Source: JASFEQ01 sp050122535 (GTDB lineage Bacteria; Desulfobacterota; DSM-4660; Desulfatiglandales; HGW-15). From it: a stretch of DNA of 6,221 bases. The DNA lies in NCBI GenBank assembly GCA_050122535.1, contig JASFIT010000283.1:1-6221 (forward strand), read 5' to 3'. The stretch's first letter is position 1. Each line of letters begins with the position of its first letter. Positions 1-5,899 of the stretch are shown here, in pieces. The translations under genes and the position numbers were made by a program. The notes under the pieces are model-generated. The model was given only the letters and a program-made list of their open reading frames with translations. It was not told where the DNA came from and did no database searches.

Positions 1-71
1 AAGGCCCGCAAACCGGCCCATGACCGATGCCCCGTCTTCAAATGGTGCCCTTCCAATTCCATCTAACCTAC

Positions 72-99
72 TCACCACAGAGGCACAGAGGACACAGAG
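72..99 (+). repeat. Left terminal inverted repeat, CACAGAGG-rich
   Basis: Contains three copies of CACAGAGG (76-83, 84-91 and 93-100, the last running one base past the arm), so it is also a short tandem array. It matches the reverse complement of 290-317 at 26 of 28 positions; the two differences are transitions (A/G) at arm positions 8 and 12. Confidence 0.85.
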
Positions 100-111
100 G
101 AGAATGAATTC

Positions 112-141
112 TCCATTGGGCGGGAGATGCCGCCCAATGGA
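112..141 (+). repeat. Perfect 12-bp hairpin with GAGATG loop
   Basis: Arms 112-123 and 130-141 (TCCATTGGGCGG and its exact complement) enclose the loop GAGATG at 124-129. The innermost part reads CGGGAGATGCCG on the plus strand. The hairpin at 245-278 has nearly the same core (CGGGAGATACCG) on the minus strand but unrelated outer stem bases. No T-run follows on either strand, so it is not a canonical terminator. Confidence 0.75.
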
Positions 142-244
142 AAGGATTCTCTGTCTTCGGCCTAAAGGGTTCCGTTCTATAAACTATGCTCGGTTTCCAG
201 TATGCTGCAATTTGCTGGTTATAGCCGCCCGAAGGGCTGAGCTT

Positions 245-278
245 TTTTGCCCGATCGGTATCTCCCGATCGGGCAAAA
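245..278 (-). repeat. Perfect 14-bp hairpin with GAGATA loop
   Basis: Arms 245-258 and 265-278 (TTTTGCCCGATCGG and its exact complement) enclose a 6-nt loop that reads GAGATA on the minus strand. It lies about 40 nt past the xth stop and could stall or protect the 3' end of that mRNA. However, on both strands the stem is followed by A residues, not T, so a classical Rho-independent terminator is not supported. Confidence 0.75.
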
Positions 279-289
279 CAAAATAAACT

Positions 290-317
290 CTCTGTGTCCT
301 CTGTGTCTCCGTGGTGA
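290..317 (-). repeat. Right terminal inverted repeat, CACAGAGG-rich
   Basis: Reverse complement of the left arm at 72-99, 26/28 identical. Its outer end lies one base past the last base of the xth stop codon (319-321, minus strand), so the element abuts the 3' end of that gene without disrupting it. Confidence 0.85.
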
Positions 318-318
318 A

Positions 319-1116
319 CTATAATTGGAATTCGGCGACGAGGAAGGTATGATCAGAAGGCTTTTGGCGACTCCTTGGTTCGGTGTCTATCCAAGCACAC
401 GGTGATTTCTCCGCTAAAGGCTTTGTGGCCAAGATATAATCGATCCGCCAACCCATTTTCCGCTTGAATGCATTGGGAATCCTGTAATCCCAGAATGTAT
501 AATGACCTCCACCCCGATGATGCTTACGAAAAAGGTCCACGAGTCCCCAAGCCAAGTATTCCCGAAAAATGGCCTGTTCATCCGGATGAAAACCCACTTC
601 TCCCCTAAGGCCTTCTGGGTCATGCACGTCTACAGGCTCAAGGGCTACATTGAAATCCCCCACCACTAACAGGGGTAGTGCCGGGTCATAGCCTTCTTTG
701 ATGTGGGCCAGGAGATCCGCTAACCAACGGAGTTTGTACGCGAACTTTTCCGTCCCTGGGGAGAAACCTTGTGGGACATAGACATTTATTAAGGGAATGT
801 TGTGGATTCTTGCACTGATGAAACGCGCCTCCTCATTCTCTCCTTTATAGAGATTGAGGCGTATTTTTTCTAAAGGCAGCTTACTCATGATGGCGACCCC
901 GTTATAAGACTTTTGCCCTCTAAATAAGGGCCGATAGCCCACCTCTTTGAATGGGCCGGCCGGAAAGTCTTTGTCCTGGACCTTTGTCTCCTGGAGGCAG
1001 AGGACATCTGGGTTTTCCTTTTCCAACCAATCGGCAATGATCCCCATCCTGGCACGAACGGAGTTGGTATTAAAGGTCGCCAATTTCATGGTCAGAGCTG
1101 GGTTCGCTGCATTCAC
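319..1116 (-). CDS. xth: Exodeoxyribonuclease III (AP endonuclease, ExoIII/Xth family)
   Basis: Acts in base-excision repair: cleaves DNA 5' of abasic sites and removes 3' blocking groups, with 3'-5' exonuclease activity; Mg-dependent, cytoplasmic. The 265-aa protein is one endonuclease/exonuclease/phosphatase fold of normal family length. Visible catalytic set: N16 (FNTNS), E43 (LQETK), Y113 (NVYVPQG), D154 and N156 (GDFN), W209 (FWDYR), D226 (GWRIDYI), D255-H256 (SDH). The order matches E. coli ExoIII E34, Y109, D151/N153 and H259. The GTG start at 1116 was chosen because GGAGG lies 6 nt upstream (1123-1127). An ATG at 1089 (KLATFN, residue 10) fits the usual family N-terminus better but has no Shine-Dalgarno. 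The gene is 199 nt after metG and may have its own promoter. Family confidence is high, start moderate. Confidence 0.96.
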   Translation of the reverse strand: MNAANPALTMKLATFNTNSVRARMGIIADWLEKENPDVLCLQETKVQDKDFPAGPFKEVGYRPLFRGQKSYNGVAIMSKLPLEKIRLNLYKGENEEARFISARIHNIPLINVYVPQGFSPGTEKFAYKLRWLADLLAHIKEGYDPALPLLVVGDFNVALEPVDVHDPEGLRGEVGFHPDEQAIFREYLAWGLVDLFRKHHRGGGHYTFWDYRIPNAFKRKMGWRIDYILATKPLAEKSPCAWIDTEPRSRQKPSDHTFLVAEFQL

Positions 1117-1122
1117 ACTTGG

Positions 1123-1137
1123 CCTCCGGCCCGGAGG
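1123..1137 (-). promoter_or_regulatory. xth Shine-Dalgarno embedded in a palindrome
   Basis: On the minus strand the sequence reads CCTCCGGGCCGGAGG. The last five bases (GGAGG) are an excellent ribosome-binding site 6 nt before the GTG start at 1116, and the first five (CCTCC) are its exact complement. A small stem with a GGGCC loop could therefore mask the site in the mRNA. Seen in sequence; any regulatory effect is inference. Confidence 0.5.
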
Positions 1138-1210
1138 ACATACGCCTCGAAAGGAGTAGTTGAGTGGTGGAATAATGGAATGTTGGGTTTAAATAAGCTT
1201 CTGGCAATTA

Positions 1211-1234
1211 GGAGAAATTTCTACCCATTTCTCC
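1211..1234. repeat. Inverted repeat in the metG-xth gap
   Basis: Perfect 8-bp arms (GGAGAAAT at 1211-1218, ATTTCTCC at 1227-1234) around an 8-nt loop, about 80 nt after the metG stop. No U-run follows on the minus strand, so it is not a canonical terminator. It could be an operator-like site or a chance palindrome. The rest of the 1117-1315 gap shows only weak direct repeats of CCAGATCC/AGATCCAG near 1233-1259. Confidence 0.35.
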
Positions 1235-1315
1235 AGATCCCATCCCCTCGAGATCCAGAAATTAAACTCCGGATGTTCTTGGCTGAACGGGCAGAGGAAG
1301 TTCTTCCAAGCTCGT

Positions 1316-3223
1316 CTACCTGACTTCGCTACCTGGGGTGGTGCTCACATCGGGGATGAGGAGATGTACTCCAGACTCATCTTCGGCGGCAAGGACCATT
1401 CCCTGGGACTCCACACCCATCAGTTTGGCCGGCTCTAGATTAGCCACCAGTACGACTTGCTTTCCCAGTAGATCTTTTTCCGAATAATGGCCGACAATCC
1501 CAGCCACGACGGTTCTTTCCTCCCCTATGTCTACAACCAGCTTGATAAGCTTTTTGGAGTCTGGTATGGCCTCAACCTCTTTGATCGTTCCTACCCGGAG
1601 ATCAAGCCTCTGGAATTCTTGAAAAGATATCACCTCTTTCATTTTTTTGGCTTCCTTTTTCTCTTTTTTCTGCTTGACAGCCTTATCCTTTTTTTTCACC
1701 TCAATTCGCGGAAACAGGTGAGGGACCTCAGTCATGCTAACCCTCGTCTTTTCTTTTCCCCATGCTTGCACATCTTTGAGTTTGAGATCCCTGCCTCTCT
1801 TTGAGACGCCCAAAAACTGTTGAATCCTTTCCGCACTTTCTGGCATAAACGGCCAAATTAAGGCAGAAATGATTTTGAGTGATTCGAGGATATGGAACAT
1901 GACCGCGGACAGCCGTTCCCTGTCAGACTTGGCCAGGACCCAAGGAGCCATCGAGTCAATATACTTGTTCAGTTTTCCCACAAGTTCCCAGATGGCCATT
2001 AGGGCCTTATGGAATTCCAATGCTCGCATGAGGGTTTGATAGGTATCTATAAGCTCAAGGGCATCTTTTTTCAGTTCTTCATCTTCTTGCCCTGCCGATC
2101 CTGGGCCAGGAATTTCTCCCTTAAAGTATTTGCGAACCATGGTCAGGCTTCTGCTGACCAGATTTCCCAAGTCATTGGCCAGATCTGCGTTGATTCTTGC
2201 AACCAGGGCTTCTTCACTGAATTCCGAGTCAAGGCCAAAAACCATATCGCGTAGCAAAAAATACCGAAAGGCGTCCAGGCCATATATGTCAGCCAGATCA
2301 AGGGGCTTTACCACATTCCCCAAGCTTTTGGACATCTTGCCCTCATTCACATTCCAGTAACCATGCACGTTGAGATGTTGATAGGGCTCAATGCCTGCAG
2401 ATTTGAGCATACAGGGCCAATAAATCCCATGGGGCTTCAGGATGTCTTTGGCAATAAGATGTTGGACACTGGGCCAAAACGTCTTAAAAAGATCACCCTC
2501 GGGATAGTTGAGTGCTGAAACATAGTTTATGAGGGCGTCGAACCAGACATAAGTGACATAATCCTCATCAAAAGGGAGGGTAATCCCCCAGGTGAGCCTT
2601 GATTTGGGGCGTGAAATACAAAGGTCGTCGAGAGGTTCTCTTAGAAAGGAGAGGATCTCATTTTTGTATCTCTGGGGCCTTATGAAAAGCGGATTTCGTT
2701 TTATGTAATCAATAAGCCAATCCTGATACTTGCCCATGCGGAAGAAATAGTTGGCCTCTTTGATCACTTCAGGTTCTGTCTGGTGATCGGGACACTTACC
2801 ATCCACCAACTCTCGTTCTGTATAGAATCGTTCACATCCGAAGCAATAGAGTCCCTCATAATCACTAAAGTATATATCATCCCGCTCCCTAACTTTGTTA
2901 AGGATGATTTTGACAGTTTCTTGATGGCCCGGGTCAGTCGTCCGAATAAAGTCGTTGTTGGTGATATTTAATTTGGGCCAGAGGACCCTGAAGAGGTGGC
3001 TCATCTTATCCACATATTCGCTTGTGGATTGCCCTGCCTTCTCAGCGGCGGAAACGATTTTGTCTCCATGCTCATCGGTCCCTGTGAGAAAGTAGGTTTC
3101 TGAGCCAGTAAGGACGTGAAACCTGTTAAGGACATCAGCCACAATCGTGGTATAGGCATGTCCGATATGTGGCTCAGCGTTCACATAGTATATGGGGGTG
3201 GTTATGTAGAATTTCTCAGACAA
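1316..3223 (-). CDS. metG: Methionyl-tRNA synthetase with C-terminal tRNA-binding domain
   Basis: Charges tRNA-Met and initiator tRNA with methionine using ATP; essential cytoplasmic class I synthetase. The 635-aa protein has the HIGH motif at residues 19-22 and KMSKS at 296-300. A single CxxC-x13-CxxH zinc knuckle (C127, C130, C144, H147) lies in the connective-peptide region and has the Thermus-type layout rather than the two-zinc E. coli layout. A helical anticodon-binding domain follows (about 340-500), then a lysine-rich linker (about 509-530) and an OB-fold Trbp111/EMAP-II-like domain (about 531-635) that normally dimerises and binds tRNA. The start is TTG: an in-frame TAA lies five codons upstream and the N-terminus MSEKFYITTPIYYVN is typical. 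The nearest Shine-Dalgarno (AGGAG, 3239-3243) is 15 nt away, which is long. It follows ricT by 129 nt, probably on the same transcript. I see no damage. Confidence 0.98.
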   Translation of the reverse strand: MSEKFYITTPIYYVNAEPHIGHAYTTIVADVLNRFHVLTGSETYFLTGTDEHGDKIVSAAEKAGQSTSEYVDKMSHLFRVLWPKLNITNNDFIRTTDPGHQETVKIILNKVRERDDIYFSDYEGLYCFGCERFYTERELVDGKCPDHQTEPEVIKEANYFFRMGKYQDWLIDYIKRNPLFIRPQRYKNEILSFLREPLDDLCISRPKSRLTWGITLPFDEDYVTYVWFDALINYVSALNYPEGDLFKTFWPSVQHLIAKDILKPHGIYWPCMLKSAGIEPYQHLNVHGYWNVNEGKMSKSLGNVVKPLDLADIYGLDAFRYFLLRDMVFGLDSEFSEEALVARINADLANDLGNLVSRSLTMVRKYFKGEIPGPGSAGQEDEELKKDALELIDTYQTLMRALEFHKALMAIWELVGKLNKYIDSMAPWVLAKSDRERLSAVMFHILESLKIISALIWPFMPESAERIQQFLGVSKRGRDLKLKDVQAWGKEKTRVSMTEVPHLFPRIEVKKKDKAVKQKKEKKEAKKMKEVISFQEFQRLDLRVGTIKEVEAIPDSKKLIKLVVDIGEERTVVAGIVGHYSEKDLLGKQVVLVANLEPAKLMGVESQGMVLAAEDESGVHLLIPDVSTTPGSEVR

Positions 3224-3238
3224 TGGTATTACGGATTA

Positions 3239-3258
3239 CTCCTTTCGAACTTAGTTCG
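3239..3258 (-). promoter_or_regulatory. metG ribosome-binding site with adjacent hairpin
   Basis: On the minus strand a 5-bp stem with a 3-nt loop (CGAACTAAGTTCG, 3246-3258) is followed by AAAGGAG (AGGAG at 3239-3243) and then 15 nt before the TTG start. The spacing is longer than the usual 5-10 nt. No T-box or SAM-type aptamer was recognised in the 129-nt gap. Confidence 0.35.
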
Positions 3259-3352
3259 CTTCGCACAGCAAGTGGAGTCGCGGAATTCTGGAATCATGGG
3301 TTTTGAGGAAACGGGGTAGCCGTAGAAATTCCGAGATGTTTAGTTACCCTTT

Positions 3353-4153
3353 CTATTCATTTTTAATAATATCCTCGTACGGGACCTCAACTTCGTCACC
3401 CGAATCCAACATAACTGTCAGGGTCTCTTTCAGTACGTTCTGACGAATTACCTTGCCCTTGCCACGGCAGGTATCCACGCTTTTGCCCATCTTAGGTATA
3501 TCTTTTGTCGCCTTTTCGTAGTACTCACGCTCATAAGTTAGACAGCACATCAGCCTCCCGCACATGCCAGAAATCTTTGCAGGGTTAAGGGAAAGATTCT
3601 GCTCCTTGGCCATCCTAATGGAGACGGGTGCGAAATTATTCAAAAAGGAGGAACAGCAGAGTTGGCGCCCACAGGACCCCAAACCACCAAACATTTTTGC
3701 CTGATGTCGAACCCCAATTTGTCTCATCTCCACCCTCGTTCGAAATTTCTGCACCAGATCCCGGACCAGTTCCCGAAAATCCACCCTGCCGTCAGCAGTA
3801 AAATAGACCATAATTTTGCTACCATCATAAACGCGTTCAACGGAGACCAGACACATGGGCACAGATATTTCCTTTATCCTCTCACAACAAAAGGCGTAAA
3901 CGTCTTTTTCTAATTGGCATTTCTTTTGGAACTTCTCCTCATCTTTCGGCGTCGCCAAACGAAACACCTTCTTCAAAGGCCTCTGAGGTAGATCTTTACC
4001 CTGGACTCTTGGATCAGTGCAAACAACACCAAGGGTTAAGCCCTGTTCTGTCTCAACCAACACCTTGTACCCCTTCTTCAAGACAAAGTGTCCGGAATCA
4101 TATTCATGGATTTTTCCATATTCAGCAAACTTTATTCCAACAATTTTATTCAT
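3353..4153 (-). CDS. ricT: PSP1/RicT (YaaT) family protein
   Basis: In Bacillus subtilis RicT (YaaT), with RicA and RicF, forms an Fe-S-containing complex that assists RNase Y in mRNA maturation and affects sporulation, competence and biofilm. Its role in Gram-negative bacteria is less clear. Here 266 aa, close to the Bacillus length. An N-terminal beta-rich segment (KIVGIKFAEYGKIHEYDSG) leads into the PSP1 domain, roughly residues 60-150. Two cysteine clusters follow, GSCGRQLCC and MCGRLMCC (C161, C166, C167, C198, C203, C204), the likely cluster ligands. ATG at 4153 was chosen because GGAG lies 7 nt upstream (4161-4164) and the N-terminus matches the family. A GTG at 4177 overlaps the holB stop by 4 nt (GTGA) and would add eight mostly basic residues, but has no Shine-Dalgarno. 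The position between holB and metG is a conserved family neighbourhood. No RicA or RicF gene is in the window. Confidence 0.93.
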   Translation of the reverse strand: MNKIVGIKFAEYGKIHEYDSGHFVLKKGYKVLVETEQGLTLGVVCTDPRVQGKDLPQRPLKKVFRLATPKDEEKFQKKCQLEKDVYAFCCERIKEISVPMCLVSVERVYDGSKIMVYFTADGRVDFRELVRDLVQKFRTRVEMRQIGVRHQAKMFGGLGSCGRQLCCSSFLNNFAPVSIRMAKEQNLSLNPAKISGMCGRLMCCLTYEREYYEKATKDIPKMGKSVDTCRGKGKVIRQNVLKETLTVMLDSGDEVEVPYEDIIKNE

Positions 4154-4160
4154 TGGGCGT

Positions 4161-4164
4161 CTCC
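4161..4164 (-). promoter_or_regulatory. ricT Shine-Dalgarno (GGAG)
   Basis: GGAG 7 nt before the ATG at 4153, within an AGAGGCGGAG purine-rich run just past the holB stop. It favours the 4153 start over the GTG at 4177. Confidence 0.6.
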
Positions 4165-4173
4165 GCCTCTCTT

Positions 4174-5217
4174 TCACCGATTATTTTCTTGGCTGCCAAG
4201 CCTTTTCAGGGACAAAACGGTATGTTCCATCATGATGTCCACATTCCGGGTCTGCAGAAGATCCCTCTGAGAATGATCCACCATATGAAAACTCTCAATC
4301 AAGTTTTCTATCTTAAAGTGTCTCGCAATATTTTTCAACTTCTGGGAAAAATCCACATTGATAAGAAATTCCGCCGGGCAGCGCAGCTTCGTGAGAAGCA
4401 AATCCCTGTACCATGATTTCCATATACTGAGCAAATCATACAGATCCCCTTTCCCTATCTCATCGGCGTCCGATTCTTTACGTCGTCGCTTATGTTCTAA
4501 GGCCATTTCCAGGGCCTCTTCCCAGGATAGTCCTGGTAGCTGAATGAGACGGGAAATAAGGTACTCTCGCTTTTTGATGAATTCGTCCTCATTCATGCGT
4601 GTAGCCCTTCCCAGACTCCCTTCAGAAATCTTGGCCAGCACATGGGCCTTATCCTCCTCCAACGGCTGGGAACGCATAAGCCAGTCTGCTATGGCACGCG
4701 CAGGTATGGGCCGGAAAAGGACTTTCTGGCATCGAGAGACAATGGTAGGGAAAAGCGCCAGGGGCTCCGTGACATTTAGAATGATAATGTTGTTTGGCGG
4801 AGGTTCCTCCAGGGTCTTTAGAAGCGAATTGGCCGCCTCATCGGTCATCATTTCGGCCTGGCGGATAATGCTTACACGATACCTCCCTGAGATCGGTTTA
4901 AAGCTGAGGGCTCGGTTCAGGTCCCTAATCTGTTCGATCTTGATGTTCCGGCCGTCGGGTTCTACAAAAATCAGGTCCGGGAAATTTCCATTCTTTACCT
5001 GGCGACACGGTTGACACTGCCCACAGGCTTCCTCATTCACCCGCTCCACGCAGTTTATCGCCTGGGTGAGAGCCAGAGCAGTAGTCGTTTTCCCAATCCC
5101 TGAAATACCCGCGAAAAGATAGGCATGGGGTAGCTTGCCCCCCGCCATAACACCCTTTAAGAACCCGATGGCCCGTTCCTGACCGATTATCTCTGAAAAT
5201 GCCTTAAAGGTGGCCAA
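4174..5217 (-). CDS. holB: DNA polymerase III delta' subunit (clamp loader)
   Basis: Delta' is the stator of the clamp-loader complex that opens and loads the beta sliding clamp at primer-template junctions. The 347-aa AAA+ protein shows IIGQERAI at the N-terminus and a Walker A, GISGIGKT (37-44). A C-x8-C-x2-C-x2-C zinc module follows (C56, C65, C68, C71), with the same spacing as E. coli delta'. Next come the DEAANSLLKTLEEPP block (126-140) and the SRC arginine-finger motif (161-163). A less conserved helical C-terminal domain (about 200-347) carries a charged patch EHKRRRKESD. E. coli delta' has a degenerate P-loop, but this one looks intact. Start is TTG: TAA lies five codons upstream in frame, AGGGG (5222-5226) lies 4 nt upstream, and the next ATG (residue 24) would cut the AAA+ fold. 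It follows tmk by 37 nt and is adjacent to or overlaps ricT, so is almost surely co-transcribed. Confidence 0.95.
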   Translation of the reverse strand: MATFKAFSEIIGQERAIGFLKGVMAGGKLPHAYLFAGISGIGKTTTALALTQAINCVERVNEEACGQCQPCRQVKNGNFPDLIFVEPDGRNIKIEQIRDLNRALSFKPISGRYRVSIIRQAEMMTDEAANSLLKTLEEPPPNNIIILNVTEPLALFPTIVSRCQKVLFRPIPARAIADWLMRSQPLEEDKAHVLAKISEGSLGRATRMNEDEFIKKREYLISRLIQLPGLSWEEALEMALEHKRRRKESDADEIGKGDLYDLLSIWKSWYRDLLLTKLRCPAEFLINVDFSQKLKNIARHFKIENLIESFHMVDHSQRDLLQTRNVDIMMEHTVLSLKRLGSQENNR

Positions 5218-5221
5218 ATTG

Positions 5222-5226
5222 CCCCT
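5222..5226 (-). promoter_or_regulatory. holB Shine-Dalgarno (AGGGG)
   Basis: AGGGG 4 nt before the TTG at 5217, in the 37-nt tmk-holB gap. It supports TTG as the real start, which the in-frame TAA at 5230-5232 also forces. Confidence 0.5.
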
Positions 5227-5254
5227 GTCTTACTGTTTGATTGAAAAAAGATAT

Positions 5255-5887
5255 CTACCTGTCTAGAAATGGTTCCATATGCTGGAATATTTCTCCTTCT
5301 ACCTCATCTTTGGGCAGGGTGGCATCTATGACAACAAACCGGTCCTGGTTTTCCCGAGCCAAGGCCAGGTAGCCTTCCCTCACGGCCTTGTGAAAATCTA
5401 GCGCCTCCCTCTCAAATCTATCTTGACCTTTCTGGGATTCCGCCTCATTCCGCTTCAGGGCCCTGTCAAGGCCCATATCAACGGGACAATCCAGAAGATA
5501 CGTGATGCGAGGCCGAATCCCCAGTGTGGCCTTTTCATTCAGGATACGAATGAGTTCCATATCCTGTCCACGGGCTATACCCTGATAGACCACCGTAGCG
5601 TCTAAAAAACGGTCACAGACGACCCATTTCCCCTCATCCAGCGCTGGCTTAATGACCTCCTCCACATGCTGAGCCCTGTCGGCAGCATACAGAATGAGTT
5701 CAGCGAAGGGTGATAGGTTCTTGTTGCGGGGGTCCAAAAGGATTTTTCGGATATCTCTGCCGATCCTGGTTCCTCCTGGCTCTAGAGTGGTAATCAGAGG
5801 AATTCCAAGTCTTTTTAGCCTTTTTACGAAACGCCTAACTTGAGTTGTCTTACCGCAACCCTCTATGCCCTCGAAAGTAATAAACAA
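5255..5887 (-). CDS. tmk: Thymidylate kinase (dTMP kinase)
   Basis: Phosphorylates dTMP to dTDP with ATP, the step shared by de novo and salvage dTTP synthesis; cytoplasmic and essential. The 210-aa protein has normal family length. P-loop GIEGCGKTT at 7-15; substrate-binding EPGGT at 36-40; the AADRAQH motif at 68-74; DRF at 92-94 followed by DATVVYQG, a mild variant of the usual DSSxAYQG; a basic lid about 141-160 with several Arg/Lys. A P-loop without an Arg combined with a basic lid suggests the bacterial (type II, E. coli-like) lid arrangement; that is inference. The start is TTG: the family N-terminus MFITFEG begins exactly there, an in-frame TGA lies eleven codons upstream, and AAGGGG lies 6 nt upstream. 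It is the first gene of the tmk-holB-ricT-metG cluster, with 37 nt to holB. Confidence 0.97.
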   Translation of the reverse strand: MFITFEGIEGCGKTTQVRRFVKRLKRLGIPLITTLEPGGTRIGRDIRKILLDPRNKNLSPFAELILYAADRAQHVEEVIKPALDEGKWVVCDRFLDATVVYQGIARGQDMELIRILNEKATLGIRPRITYLLDCPVDMGLDRALKRNEAESQKGQDRFEREALDFHKAVREGYLALARENQDRFVVIDATLPKDEVEGEIFQHMEPFLDR

Positions 5888-5893
5888 TTTCCG

Positions 5894-5899
5894 CCCCTT
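5894..5899 (-). promoter_or_regulatory. tmk Shine-Dalgarno (AAGGGG)
   Basis: AAGGGG 6 nt before the TTG at 5887. It overlaps the TAA (5898-5900) that ends the minus-strand open frame described for the leader, so if that frame were translated it could be coupled to tmk. Confidence 0.55.

Larger units (their letters stand above)
72..317. mobile_element. Putative MITE/REPIN-like non-autonomous repeat element
   Basis: Seen: a 246-bp unit bounded by 28-bp inverted repeats (72-99 and 290-317, 26/28 matching). Just inside each terminus sits a strong hairpin (112-141 and 245-278), 12 nt and 11 nt from its terminal repeat, so the unit is nearly mirror symmetric. No credible protein is encoded inside; the open frame that crosses it on the plus strand is a translation of the repeat. 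Known: CACAGAGG-rich intergenic repeats of this kind are common in environmental bacterial genomes and produce spurious peptides such as TTEAQRTQRR. Inference: a miniature element moved in trans, or a REP-doublet-like element. I see no target-site duplication beyond a trivial AC at both edges (70-71 and 318-319). It could instead be two independent repeats that happen to face each other. Confidence 0.5.

Noticed and set aside
222..242. Possible small hairpin (GCCCGAAGGGC) followed by TTTTTT on the plus strand
   Set aside because: The stem is only 4 bp, is separated from the T-run by several bases, and no plus-strand gene lies upstream to be terminated.
245..278. Rho-independent terminator for xth
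   Set aside because: The stem is strong and well placed, but on the minus strand it is preceded by T residues and followed by A residues, the reverse of the required pattern.
20..286. 88-codon open frame on the plus strand
   Set aside because: It runs through the terminal repeat and both hairpins; the peptide TTEAQRTQRR is a translation of the CACAGAGG repeat. No Shine-Dalgarno and no recognisable domain.
51..330. Extension of the element by TTCCAATT (51-58) and AATTGGAA (323-330)
   Set aside because: The right copy codes for the last residues of xth (EFQL), and the distances to the terminal repeats are unequal (13 and 5 nt), so it is probably chance.
1487..3319. Plus-strand open frames opposite metG
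   Set aside because: They are antisense shadows of a strongly conserved coding frame, with no domains and no consistent initiation signals.
3281..3333. CGGAATT/AATTCCG inverted repeat in the ricT-metG gap
   Set aside because: Arms are only 7 bp with a loop of about 39 nt and no further pairing pattern; probably chance. No T-box, tRNA or known riboswitch was seen there.
4154..4177. GTG start for ricT overlapping the holB stop (GTGA)
   Set aside because: It has no Shine-Dalgarno and adds a basic tail (MKERRRRP) not expected for the family; the ATG at 4153 has GGAG at good spacing. It cannot be fully excluded.
3662..5014. Plus-strand open frames opposite ricT and holB, up to 156 codons
   Set aside because: They lie wholly opposite well-supported genes, overlap each other in different frames and give low-complexity, domain-free peptides.
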